Positions 51,373 to 59,616 of a stretch of DNA of 64,000 nucleotides are shown one piece after another. The notes below the pieces were generated by a model. The model worked only from the letters and a program-made list of their open reading frames with translations. It searched no databases and was not told where the DNA came from. Both the position numbers and the translations under genes were made by a program. Position 1 is the stretch's first letter. Every line of letters begins with the position of its first letter. The stretch comes from Phycisphaerae bacterium (GTDB taxonomy: Bacteria > Planctomycetota > Phycisphaerae > Phycisphaerales > UBA1924), in the NCBI GenBank assembly GCA_030432905.1, contig JAUILU010000001.1:434001-498000 (forward strand). Reading direction: 5' to 3'.

Positions 51373-52830
51373 TCAGCGGAGGCCGTATTCCTTGAGCTTC
51401 CGGTAGAGCGTCCGCTCGCCGATCCCAAGCAGTTTGGCGGCCTGCTCGCGGTTGCCGGCGGTCAGGCGGAGCGTCTCGCGGATGGCCCGCTTTTCGAGCT
51501 GGTCGAGGCTCGTGCCAGCCAGCGATCCGCCGCCCGTTGCTTCGGTCAGATCAGCCGAGTCCGCGTCGCGGATCTCGCTTGGCAGGTGCTCGATCCCGAA
51601 AACCACGGGCTGCCCCTCTTCACGGCTTCCGATGCCTGTGACGACCATGTTCTGCACCGCGTTGAGCAGCTGCCGAACGTTGCCGGGCCAGTTGAATGCG
51701 GTCAGCCTGAGCATTGCTGCATCAGACACGGTCGGCTCGAAATCGCCCTGCAAAAGATCCGCGGCGAACTTCTGCACACCGTGAATCACCAGCGGCGGGA
51801 TGTCCTCGCGCCGTTCACGCAGCGGCGGCAGATGGATCTTCGCGGCGTTCACTCTAAAGAACAGATCCTCGCGGAAGTCGCCTTCCTTAACCAGTTCATC
51901 CAGGTCTCGGTTGGTCGCGCTGACAAACCTGACATCGACGTGTTTCGCGTCGTTGGTGCCGAGCCGGATCACCTCGCCCGACTCGAGCACGCGCAGGAGC
52001 TTGGGCTGCATCGCGACCGGCATGTCGCCGATCTCGTCGAGGAAGAGCGTGCCGCCCGAGGCGTACTCGAACACGCCCTCGCGCTCTTTGTCCGCTCCGG
52101 TGTACGCGCCGCGCACGTGCCCGAAGAGCTGGTCTTCGAGAAGGCTCTCGCTCTGGCCCGCGCAGTTGAACGTGACGTATCGGCCCGTGCTCCGCTTGCT
52201 ATTGCGGTGGACCGCGCGTGCGATGAGCTCTTTGCCCGTGCCGCTCTCGCCTGTGATGAGCACCGGGATATCGCTCGCGGCGACGGTGCGGACCATCTGC
52301 AGCACCTTGCGCATCGGTTCGCTCACCGCGATCAAACCCTCGAAGCCCGCCAATTCGAGCTCGTCTTTGAGTTCGCTATTTTGGTGACGAAGGAGCACGG
52401 TTTGGGCGGCCCGGCCGACGAGGTTACGAAACACCTCGAGATCCAGCGGCTTCTCGATGAAGTCGTACGCGCCCTCTTTGAACGCGGAGCGCGCCGTCGG
52501 GACGTCGCCGTGCGCGGTGACCATGATGGTCTCGATGCTGGGCTGCAGCTGAGCCGCGGCTTTGAGCACGATCAGCCCCGCGTTGGCGCCGTCAGAGACA
52601 ACGCTCTCGCCCTCGAACTCCACACCGGCGGAGCTGGGCATGCGGAGGTCGGTCACTACGACGTCGAACACGCCGCCCCTAAGTTCTTCGATCGCGCCCT
52701 CGACGCCCGTGACGATCGTGCAGACGTGGCCCGGCTTACGCAAGGCGTCGGCCATCACGTCGGCGTGAGATTCCTCGTCCTCGACAATCAGGACCTGGGC
52801 TCGGCTCTCGGTGGGATCAACGGTGCTCAT
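51373..52830 (-). CDS. NtrC-type sigma54 activator with receiver insertion
   Basis: 485 residues. Receiver: E17/D18, phospho-acceptor D61 (V-V-V-T-D-L-R-M-P) and K127 (E-K-P-L-D). About 17 extra residues sit after D-L-R-M-P, in the beta3-alpha3 loop. AAA+ domain: Walker A GESGTGKE (194-201), sigma54-contact loop GAYTGA (241-246, Phe to Tyr of GAFTGA), Walker B T-L-F-L-D-E-I-G. C-terminal Fis-type helix-turn-helix N-R-E-Q-A-A-K-L-L-G-I-G-E-R-T-L-Y-R-K-L. Last of the ribE-ruvC unit but with its own TAAGAT hexamer 6 nt before ATG. No cognate kinase adjoins. Confidence 0.94.
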   Translation of the reverse strand: MSTVDPTESRAQVLIVEDEESHADVMADALRKPGHVCTIVTGVEGAIEELRGGVFDVVVTDLRMPSSAGVEFEGESVVSDGANAGLIVLKAAAQLQPSIETIMVTAHGDVPTARSAFKEGAYDFIEKPLDLEVFRNLVGRAAQTVLLRHQNSELKDELELAGFEGLIAVSEPMRKVLQMVRTVAASDIPVLITGESGTGKELIARAVHRNSKRSTGRYVTFNCAGQSESLLEDQLFGHVRGAYTGADKEREGVFEYASGGTLFLDEIGDMPVAMQPKLLRVLESGEVIRLGTNDAKHVDVRFVSATNRDLDELVKEGDFREDLFFRVNAAKIHLPPLRERREDIPPLVIHGVQKFAADLLQGDFEPTVSDAAMLRLTAFNWPGNVRQLLNAVQNMVVTGIGSREEGQPVVFGIEHLPSEIRDADSADLTEATGGGSLAGTSLDQLEKRAIRETLRLTAGNREQAAKLLGIGERTLYRKLKEYGLR

Positions 52831-52836
52831 CGTGCG

Positions 52837-52842
52837 ATCTTA
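52837..52842 (-). promoter_or_regulatory. Candidate -10 element of the sigma54 activator gene
   Basis: TAAGAT (4 of 6) ends 6 nt before ATG 52830 on the minus strand and overlaps the ruvC stop. It suggests a leaderless internal promoter. Confidence 0.35.
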
Positions 52843-53364
52843 TGCACCGCCGCCCGTCAGGCCCAAGGGCAGCAGCGCTCTTTGGCGGGCCGCGATCGCG
52901 ATGCACAACGCGTCCGCGATGTCAGCAGGCTTCGGCGGCTCAGCTAGCCCGAGCAGCCTGGTCGCCGAGGCCTGCATCTGGGCCTTGGTCGCCCGCCCCG
53001 ACCCCGTCACCGACCGTTTCACATCCGCCGGCGGAAGCTCGACAATCTCTTTGCCAGACTTCTGAGCCACGAGCAAGATCACCCCCCGGGCGTGGGCCAT
53101 CAGCACTGCGGTGAACGGATGGTCCTTGTGTGTAAACAGGGCTTCGATCGCGATCAGATCGGGCTGGTTGCGTTCGACGATCTCGGTCAGGTCACGTTCG
53201 AGTTCGACGAGTCGGCTCTGGATGCTGGGTGTCGGGCCGGAGGAGGCGACGAGCCGGATCACACCCGCGTCAACGAAACTTGGCGGCGTCATCGCGGCGG
53301 CCGGACCGTCCACGCAGCCAAAGCCTGTCAGCCTGAGTCCGGGATCGATACCGAGCACACGCAC
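52840..53364 (-). CDS. ruvC: Crossover junction endodeoxyribonuclease RuvC
   Basis: 174 residues from GTG 53364. RNase H-like fold with catalytic D (V-L-G-I-D-P-G-L-R-L-T-G-F-G), E (L-I-A-I-E-A-L-F), and the C-terminal D pair (K-P-A-D-I-A-D-A-L-C-I-A). It resolves Holliday junctions. ruvA/ruvB are not in the window. It starts 3 bp after the ribE stop. Confidence 0.95.
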   Translation of the reverse strand: MRVLGIDPGLRLTGFGCVDGPAAAMTPPSFVDAGVIRLVASSGPTPSIQSRLVELERDLTEIVERNQPDLIAIEALFTHKDHPFTAVLMAHARGVILLVAQKSGKEIVELPPADVKRSVTGSGRATKAQMQASATRLLGLAEPPKPADIADALCIAIAARQRALLPLGLTGGGA

Positions 53365-53367
53365 GGG

Positions 53368-53997
53368 TCAGCTCGCCCCGTCCGAGTAGTTCTTGAGGTA
53401 GTGCACCACGGTCCTGGCCATGATGTCTGTTTCGAGGTTCACCCGATCGCCGACTTTGGTTTCGCCGATGGTCGTGTCGCGGAGTGTGGTCGGGATCAGC
53501 GCGACCCAGAAAGTGCCCGCGTCCACATCGACACCGGCGATCGTCAAGCTGATGCCGTCGATCGTGACCGAGCCTTTGGGTGTGATGCAGGGCATGAGCT
53601 CAGCCGGCGGCCTGATCGTGACGGCGTATCCGTCATCGGTTGACACATCGACCACCACACCGACGCCCTCGACATGCCCCTGGACGATGTGGCCCCCAAG
53701 GAGTGAGTTCGGCGTGCAACTCGGCTCCAGATTGACAGCTGAGCCCTCGCCGAGGTCGCCCAGCTTGGTCTTGGCGAGAGATTCTGCGATCACATCGAAG
53801 TCCATGCTGATGGACCCGCCATCCAGTCTGGCCTCGCCGACGAGCGTGAGGCAGCAGCCAGATATGCAGATGGAGTCGCCGGGGTTTGGTCGGTGATCCC
53901 AATCGCGCGCTGCGATGGTTAGCCTGGCGCCCGAGCCATCGGGGTCGGCTTTGATGGCGTCGATCCTGCCGATCGTCTGAATTAGACCTGTGAACAT
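53368..53997 (-). CDS. ribE: Riboflavin synthase alpha chain
   Basis: 209 residues with the two lumazine-binding barrels. N-barrel: M-F-T-G-L-I-Q-T-I-G-R-I and G-D-S-I-C-I-S-G-C-C-L-T-L-V; C-barrel: L-L-G-G-H-I-V-Q-G-H-V-E-G-V-G, then G-S-V-T-I-D-G-I-S-L-T-I. It dismutates two dimethyl-ribityllumazines to riboflavin. GGAG lies 9 nt before ATG. No FMN riboswitch was seen upstream. Confidence 0.96.
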   Translation of the reverse strand: MFTGLIQTIGRIDAIKADPDGSGARLTIAARDWDHRPNPGDSICISGCCLTLVGEARLDGGSISMDFDVIAESLAKTKLGDLGEGSAVNLEPSCTPNSLLGGHIVQGHVEGVGVVVDVSTDDGYAVTIRPPAELMPCITPKGSVTIDGISLTIAGVDVDAGTFWVALIPTTLRDTTIGETKVGDRVNLETDIMARTVVHYLKNYSDGAS

Positions 53998-54150
53998 GCC
54001 TCAAGTCTCCATACACCGGGGTCTCGGCTTGACCGGTGGGCGGGCTGACTGGATACTCTCACCTCGGCCAGCGGGGCCGAACCAGACCAGCCTACGCCCG
54101 GTTGAAGCCGATCGCAGGCAGAAGTCAGATAGCCACCCGAGGTGTTCTTG

Positions 54151-55278
54151 ATGCGTTCAACCAGTTTCCACGCTCTTTCGGCCTGCACTCTAGCTGCCGC
54201 CTCGGCGATGATGGCCCTGACCACCACAGGCTGCTCCAAGCAGGTCGGCTTGACCCCCGACGAGCGTGGGGACAGGCTCCCCATCGTCCACTCCGACTGG
54301 AGGAAAATGGGCTACCGCTGGGATTGGAACGCATTCCCAGTACAGCTCATCGGCGAAGGCCCGCTCAGAGCCGAGCACCACGGCAACCTCGTCATCTTCC
54401 AGGAAACCGGCGGCACGGTCTCCGCGATCGACGCCCAGGTCGGCGAGACCATTTGGACCAACAAGCCCGCGGGCGACCTGACCAAGTTCGTCGGCATGGA
54501 CAGGCGGGATGACACCATTTTCGTTTCGAGCGAATCTGAGCTGTTCGCGCTCGACGCTCAGACAGGCGAACTGCTCTCACGTAACAACTACGAGAAGCTC
54601 GCGGCGACCGACTTCATTCTCAACGGCAATGAGGCCATCATCGGGTCGTCGTCCGGCGAGATCATGGCCCACTACATGCCCGCGGATATCAAGGTCTGGG
54701 GACACGACAACCCGGGCACTTTTGAGCAGGACATTATCTCGATCGGCCCGATCGTTGGCGGCGTCACCACCAGCGGCCAGGTCATGTGCGTCGATCCTCG
54801 CACCCAGAGGCAGACCGGCCAGAACTCCATCATCAAAGGCCCGGGTGCTGCTCTGGCTTCAAACGACGAGATGATGTACGTCGCGAGCCTCGACCAGTCG
54901 CTCTACGCGTTCCGCGCGGTCGATACCCGGCTCGCATGGAAGCACCTGACCCCATCGCCGATCACCGAAGCCCCGGTCTACCACGCGGGTGTGCTGTACT
55001 GCTCGCTCGCGGACACGGGCCTGACCGCGTTCGACGGCGAGACCGGCGAGGTACTCTGGACAAGCGAGGACCAGTTCGGCGAGGTCATCGGGCTCCGCAA
55101 CGGCAGGCTTATGGTCTTCGACGGCAAGAGCCTCGTCGCCATCGAAGCCCAGCGCGGCGGTGTGCTCGACAAGATCAGCCTCTCCAACGTGCACAGCATC
55201 AGCTGCAGCCCGTTTGTTGACGGCGACATCTATCTGACAAGCCGCGAGGGCGTGGTTGCGAAGTTTGTAGCCGACTAA
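54151..55278 (+). CDS. PQQ-like beta-propeller lipoprotein (BamB-like)
   Basis: 375 residues from ATG 54151 (GAGG 8 nt upstream). A signal peptide ends with T-T-T-G-C, a weak lipobox (Cys26). Repeated blades of the PQQ/WD type follow: V-S-A-I-D-A-Q-V-G-E-T-I-W-T, L-F-A-L-D-A-Q-T-G-E-L-L, L-T-A-F-D-G-E-T-G-E-V-L-W-T. BamB, the outer-membrane assembly factor, has this layout, but so do other propellers, so the assignment is tentative. Divergent from ribE. Confidence 0.82.
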   Translation: MRSTSFHALSACTLAAASAMMALTTTGCSKQVGLTPDERGDRLPIVHSDWRKMGYRWDWNAFPVQLIGEGPLRAEHHGNLVIFQETGGTVSAIDAQVGETIWTNKPAGDLTKFVGMDRRDDTIFVSSESELFALDAQTGELLSRNNYEKLAATDFILNGNEAIIGSSSGEIMAHYMPADIKVWGHDNPGTFEQDIISIGPIVGGVTTSGQVMCVDPRTQRQTGQNSIIKGPGAALASNDEMMYVASLDQSLYAFRAVDTRLAWKHLTPSPITEAPVYHAGVLYCSLADTGLTAFDGETGEVLWTSEDQFGEVIGLRNGRLMVFDGKSLVAIEAQRGGVLDKISLSNVHSISCSPFVDGDIYLTSREGVVAKFVAD

Positions 55279-55289
55279 GCACCCCGGCG

Positions 55290-55318
55290 GTGACCTTGCT
55301 CGCTGACGCGCCTATCAA
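55290..55318 (+). promoter_or_regulatory. Sigma70-type promoter of purH
   Basis: GTGACC, 17 bp, TATCAA; both hexamers match at 4 of 6. The -10 ends 9 nt before ATG 55328, leaving at most a few untranslated bases. Confidence 0.45.
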
Positions 55319-55327
55319 GCGTGCAGC

Positions 55328-56926
55328 ATGACCACACAACCACACAAACGTCTCGCGCTCATTTCTGTCAGCAACAAGGAAGGCGTGGTCGATTTCGCAC
55401 GCGCCATCGCCGAGCGGGGGTTCTTGATCATTTCAACCGGGGGCACGGCCAAAGCCATCGCGGACGCGGGTGTTGAGGTCACACCCATCGAGGACATCAC
55501 CGGATTCCCAGAAATGCTCGACGGGCGGGTGAAGACACTCCACCCCAAGGTCCACGGCGGACTGCTCGGGCTCAGAAACAATACGAGCCACACCCAGCAG
55601 ATGGCAGAGCACGGCATCGAGCCTATCGACCTGGTGGTGATCGATCTCTACCCGTTCGAAGCCACCATCGCCAAAGAGGGCGTGACCCGGGCCGAGGCGA
55701 TCGAGCAGATCGACATCGGCGGCCCCTCGATGATCCGATCCGCCGCGAAGAACCACGAATCGGTCACGGTCATCACGGACCCTGCTGACTACGCGGAGGT
55801 GATCGAGAGCATCGACACCAATTCGGGCGACACGTCGGTAGAGCTACGCCGGAAGCTCGGCGCTAAGGCTTTCGCTCGGACCGCGGCATACGACACGATG
55901 ATCGCGGGGTACCTAGCCGACGATAGCGACTGCATGCCCGCGAACATCGGGATCACGCTTCGCAGAGACCGGACGCTCCGTTACGGCGAAAACCCGCACC
56001 AGAGCGCCGCGGTGTACCGCTCGGGCAGGGGCGAGGGCGGGATTCTGGACGCCGAGCAGTTGCACGGCAAAGAGCTCAGTTACAACAACATCGCCGACGC
56101 CGCGGCCGCGTGGGCGATGGTCTGCACTCTGAACGATCTTGCGCCGAGCAAAGCCGCCTCGGTTGTGGTCAAGCACGCCAACCCGTGCGGAGCCGCGACC
56201 GCGGACGATGTGTTCACCGCGGTGGACGGAGCCTTTGCGGGCGATCCGATCGCCGCGTTCGGCGGGATCCTCGCGTCGAACAAGGCCATTACGAAACAGG
56301 CAGCGGAAAGGCTCTGCGCCGAGGGCGTCTTCCTTGAGGTGCTCGCCGCCCCGGCTTACGACGACGATGCGCTTGGCATGCTTCAGGAACGCTGGAAGAA
56401 CCTGCGGATTCTCAGAGTGGAAGCCGTGCGGAACCAAGGCAGGCTGATCCGGCTCTTGCCCGGTGGCGCGATCGTTCAGACACAGGACACGCTTTCGGAA
56501 GACCCGATGGCTTGGCAGCTTGCCGCGGGCAGTGAGCCGGGCGATGCGCAGAGGCAAGCGGCGCACCACATCGAGGCGTTCACGCAGGCGCTCGCGAGCA
56601 ACGCGGTCGCGATCGGCGGGATTGACACCGAGCGTCCCGGATGCGTGCGTCTGTTTGGCGCCGGCGCGGGGCAGATGGACCGCCTCACGGCGTGCCGAGT
56701 CGCGTGCGAGAAAGCAGGCGATTCCGCCAAGGGAGCCATCGCGGTCAGCGACGCATTCTTCCCGTTCGACGATGGGCCGAAGATCCTCGCCGACGCGGGT
56801 GTGTCGCTCATCGTCCATCCGGGCGGGTCGAAACGAGATGAAGATACGTTCAAACTGTGCGAATCACGCGGGATTTCCTGCCTGATAACCGGGCTTCGTC
56901 ACTTCCGTCACGAACCTTTGCGTTGA
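55328..56926 (+). CDS. purH: Bifunctional AICAR formyltransferase/IMP cyclohydrolase
   Basis: 532 residues, standard size. N-terminal MGS-like cyclohydrolase domain (A-L-I-S-V-S-N-K-E-G-V, S-T-G-G-T-A-K-A, G-R-V-K-T-L-H-P-K-V-H-G-G) and the transformylase domain with L-R-Y-G-E-N-P-H-Q-S-A, V-V-K-H-A-N-P-C-G, and the end F-R-H. Last two steps of IMP synthesis. With PurL 9 kb upstream it shows that the purine genes are scattered rather than clustered. Confidence 0.97.
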   Translation: MTTQPHKRLALISVSNKEGVVDFARAIAERGFLIISTGGTAKAIADAGVEVTPIEDITGFPEMLDGRVKTLHPKVHGGLLGLRNNTSHTQQMAEHGIEPIDLVVIDLYPFEATIAKEGVTRAEAIEQIDIGGPSMIRSAAKNHESVTVITDPADYAEVIESIDTNSGDTSVELRRKLGAKAFARTAAYDTMIAGYLADDSDCMPANIGITLRRDRTLRYGENPHQSAAVYRSGRGEGGILDAEQLHGKELSYNNIADAAAAWAMVCTLNDLAPSKAASVVVKHANPCGAATADDVFTAVDGAFAGDPIAAFGGILASNKAITKQAAERLCAEGVFLEVLAAPAYDDDALGMLQERWKNLRILRVEAVRNQGRLIRLLPGGAIVQTQDTLSEDPMAWQLAAGSEPGDAQRQAAHHIEAFTQALASNAVAIGGIDTERPGCVRLFGAGAGQMDRLTACRVACEKAGDSAKGAIAVSDAFFPFDDGPKILADAGVSLIVHPGGSKRDEDTFKLCESRGISCLITGLRHFRHEPLR

Positions 56927-57006
56927 TGAAACGTACACATTCGTGTATCGTGCAGCAGTGAATGACCACGCTGCGCGGCTCGGCCGGCGGGTCGAAGGAT
57001 CCACGG

Positions 57007-57723
57007 ATGGCCAAGCACAACAGAAAATCCAAGCACAAGGCCAAATCTGCAGGAAGTCCGCAGCCGGCTGTCGCTGACGCTTCGGTTGGCCTGAATCCAT
57101 CTATCGCGACGGCTCTCGACTGCAAGGTTCTTGTTCTCAACAAGCTCTACATGGCGATCCGTGTCATCCCCGCGCGTCGGGCGTTCAGTCTGCTCGCGTG
57201 CGACCTCGCCGAGGTGATCCACATCGACGACGGCGCGTACCTCAACTACGACTTCCAGTCGTGGGCCGAGGTGTCGCAGGCCGCCGACCAGCTTGAGCGG
57301 GAGAACCACGACTGGGTGAAAACCGTCCGGTTCGATATCGCGGTGCCCCGCATCATCCGGCTCTTCGGCTACGACCGGCTGCCCAGGCAGATGGTCAAGC
57401 TGAACAGACGCAACCTGTTCGCGCGCGACCGCAACCATTGCCAGTACTGCGGCCACCACTTCCCGACGAGCGAGCTCTCGATCGACCACGTCCTCCCAAA
57501 GAGCCAGGGCGGCCAGGACACGTGGGAGAATCTGGTCTGCTCGTGCATCCGGTGCAACGCCAAGAAGGGCGGTAGGACACCGCGCCAGGCGAACATGAAG
57601 CTCATCAGCGTGCCGAGGCAGCCGAAACGCAACCCGCTGATCTCGATGCGCATGGGCAACGACCGCTACGCGTCGTGGAAGCAGTTCCTCGACAACGCGT
57701 ACTGGTCGGTCGAACTCAGATAG
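57007..57723 (+). CDS. HNH endonuclease domain protein
   Basis: 238 residues from ATG 57007 (GAAGGA 8 nt upstream); ATG 56962 lacks a site. A basic N-terminus (K-H-N-R-K-S-K-H-K-A-K) precedes an unassigned domain, then a zinc-bound HNH: C-Q-Y-C (145/148), S-I-D-H-V-L-P-K-S-Q-G-G (Asp160/His161), N175 and C-I-R-C (180/183). This is the Cas9/MutS2-independent, stand-alone HNH type common in planctomycetes and often of unknown role. It is not linked to a methylase or phage gene. Confidence 0.9.
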   Translation: MAKHNRKSKHKAKSAGSPQPAVADASVGLNPSIATALDCKVLVLNKLYMAIRVIPARRAFSLLACDLAEVIHIDDGAYLNYDFQSWAEVSQAADQLERENHDWVKTVRFDIAVPRIIRLFGYDRLPRQMVKLNRRNLFARDRNHCQYCGHHFPTSELSIDHVLPKSQGGQDTWENLVCSCIRCNAKKGGRTPRQANMKLISVPRQPKRNPLISMRMGNDRYASWKQFLDNAYWSVELR

Positions 57724-57735
57724 AAGCATATCTGG

Positions 57736-58023
57736 TTATGACTTGGCTGCGAACGACTCGACTTCGCTTGCGAGATCGAAGTCCTTCTGCGTGATCCCGC
57801 CCGCGTCGTGGGTGGACACGGTCAGTGTGACTTTGTTGTAGCGGATGAGGATGTCGGGGTGGTGCTGCGCTGTTTCCGCGTAGCCCGCGACCGAGTTGAC
57901 AAAGGCGATCGAGGCGACGAAATCATCAAACAGGAACGTGCGTGTGATCTCGCCGTTGACCTCGGCCCACTCGGGATTCTTTGCGAGCTGATCGCTGATC
58001 TCGGACTCAGAGAGCTTCTGCAT
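57736..58023 (-). CDS. 4a-hydroxytetrahydrobiopterin dehydratase (PCD/DCoH)
   Basis: 95 residues from ATG 58023 (GGAG 6 nt upstream; ATG 58029 is also possible). The motif H-H-P-D-I, with T-L-T-V-S-T-H-D-A-G-G-I-T downstream, holds the three catalytic histidines of the PCD family. It recycles the oxidised pterin cofactor; some bacterial versions are linked to molybdopterin. No aromatic hydroxylase is adjacent. Confidence 0.94.
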   Translation of the reverse strand: MQKLSESEISDQLAKNPEWAEVNGEITRTFLFDDFVASIAFVNSVAGYAETAQHHPDILIRYNKVTLTVSTHDAGGITQKDFDLASEVESFAAKS

Positions 58024-58086
58024 ACTCATCTCCGGCCGACCGCCAAACAAGCGATCCGGGTGCTTGTTGAGTGTAGCCTATGAGCC

Positions 58087-59034
58087 ATGGAGATTCAGAC
58101 GACACGCCTCGCCCCGTCGCCGACGGGGGCCCTGCACCTCGGCAACGCCTTGTCGTTCGTCGTGAACTGGGCTCTGGCGCGTCAGAACGGCTGGCGTGTG
58201 CTTCTTCGGATCGAGGATCTGGACACGCCGAGGGTCAAGCCGGGCGTGATCGACCAGACGATCGCCACACTCAGATGGCTGGGTCTCGATTGGGATGACG
58301 AAGCTCCTGTGCAATCGAGTGATCTAGATCCCTATGTCGAAGCGATGCGCACACTCTCGAGCAATGGGTTTGTGTACCCGTGCGTGCTGAGCCGAAAAGA
58401 GATCGCTGAGGCAGCCGGCGCACCGCACGACGACTCGGGTGAAATCAGTGTCGGTGCATCGCTCCGCCCCGCGGATCTGCCACGCGAGTTTCACGACACT
58501 GGCACGAACTGGCGCCTGCTCGTGCCCGATCGCGAGGTCGAATTCATTGAGCATTTCGCAGAGAAAAGCTCTACAAATCCGGCCCGATCGGTCGGCGACT
58601 TTGTCGTCTGGACTCAGAGGGGCCAGCCCTCGTATCAGCTGGCTGTGACGGTCGATGACGCTCGACAGGGCATCACTCGCATCGTCCGAGGCAACGACCT
58701 GCTCGACTCGGCGGCCAGACAGACACTCATCCGCGAAGCCCTCGGCATCGCGGTATCGCCCCACCACTACCACCTGCCGCTGGTCCGGGGGCAAGACGGC
58801 AGGAGGCTGGCCAAGCGTCACGGCGACACACGGGTCGATTCCTATCGCGAGGCGGGTGTCCCAGCAGAACGTGTGCTGGCGCTTCTGGCCCGCTGGGGCG
58901 GGATCGAGGATGCCGGAGATTCGATCAGCATCGAGGACTTCGCAAACCGGTTTCAGCTCGATACCATGCCACCTGAGGATGTGACTTTCACACCGGAGGA
59001 TGACCAATGGCTGTTACTCGCCGCGGCTCGATAG
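58087..59034 (+). CDS. gluQ: Glutamyl-Q tRNA(Asp) synthetase
   Basis: 315 residues, the catalytic core of GluRS without anticodon domain. HIGH motif as P-T-G-A-L-H-L-G-N, KMSKS counterpart R-L-A-K-R-H-G-D, and R-I-E-D-L-D-T-P. GluQ-RS glutamylates queuosine in tRNA-Asp. Of the zinc cysteines in E. coli YadB (C-x-C and later ones) only one Cys is seen after F-V-Y-P, so zinc binding is probably lost. A TAGCCT hexamer ends 7 nt before ATG. The next gene overlaps its end by 28 nt. Confidence 0.92.
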   Translation: MEIQTTRLAPSPTGALHLGNALSFVVNWALARQNGWRVLLRIEDLDTPRVKPGVIDQTIATLRWLGLDWDDEAPVQSSDLDPYVEAMRTLSSNGFVYPCVLSRKEIAEAAGAPHDDSGEISVGASLRPADLPREFHDTGTNWRLLVPDREVEFIEHFAEKSSTNPARSVGDFVVWTQRGQPSYQLAVTVDDARQGITRIVRGNDLLDSAARQTLIREALGIAVSPHHYHLPLVRGQDGRRLAKRHGDTRVDSYREAGVPAERVLALLARWGGIEDAGDSISIEDFANRFQLDTMPPEDVTFTPEDDQWLLLAAAR

Positions 59035-59558
59035 TTCTGGTTCTGGTTTCGCTCGCCATAGCCGCCGTCACCCTGCTGACGCTCCAGAGCTGCACCGACG
59101 GCGGGACCGCCGCCGCCAACGGACTCGTCCGCGTGGACATCCCGAACAGTGAAGGCAAGATGGAGACGTTCTTCCTCGAGCCCGCGCTCGACAACGAGAC
59201 ACGTTTCAAAGGACTCAGCGACCGGACAACCATCGACGACGACGGCGGCATGATCTTCGTCTTCCGCAACTCAGCCGTGCGAAAGTTCGTCATGCGCGAC
59301 TGCCCCATCCCGATGGACATCGTCTACATCGACACCGGAGGCCGGGTCATCGCGGCGCACGCCATGGTGCCCGAAGAGCCCCGCGGCGAGAACGAGTCCG
59401 ATAGCGACTACGAGAACAGACTCAAGCGGTACAGCAGCAGATTCGCGACCGAACTGGTTATCGAACTACAGGCCGGCACGATCGAGCGGCTGGGCCTAGA
59501 AGAGGGCGACGTTCTCAAAGTCCACGGCCTGAAAGACCTTCAGGCACGCGCCAAATAG
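59007..59558 (+). CDS. DUF192 family lipoprotein
   Basis: 183 residues. Signal peptide ending in L-Q-S-C (a lipobox with unusual Gln), then the DUF192 domain: F-L-E-P-A-L-D-N-E-T-R-F-K-G-L-S-D-R, G-M-I-F-V-F, K-F-V-M-R-D-C-P-I-P-M-D-I-V-Y-I and E-L-Q-A-G-T-I-E-R-L-G-L. DUF192 has an uncertain, possibly stress- or nucleotide-related role. Translation begins 28 nt inside gluQ, so the two are coupled. Confidence 0.9.
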   Translation: MAVTRRGSIVLVLVSLAIAAVTLLTLQSCTDGGTAAANGLVRVDIPNSEGKMETFFLEPALDNETRFKGLSDRTTIDDDGGMIFVFRNSAVRKFVMRDCPIPMDIVYIDTGGRVIAAHAMVPEEPRGENESDSDYENRLKRYSSRFATELVIELQAGTIERLGLEEGDVLKVHGLKDLQARAK

Positions 59559-59616
59559 GCCGATCCGAACCTCGGGCGAACACGGCGACAAAGTCGCCTA
59601 AGCACCTGGGGGAACG

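Noticed and set aside
51241..52947. 568-codon plus-strand frame
   Set aside because: Antisense to the sigma54 activator, whose AAA+ motifs are unmistakable on the minus strand.
53998..54150. FMN riboswitch upstream of ribE
   Set aside because: The conserved RFN core sequences were looked for on the minus strand and are not present.
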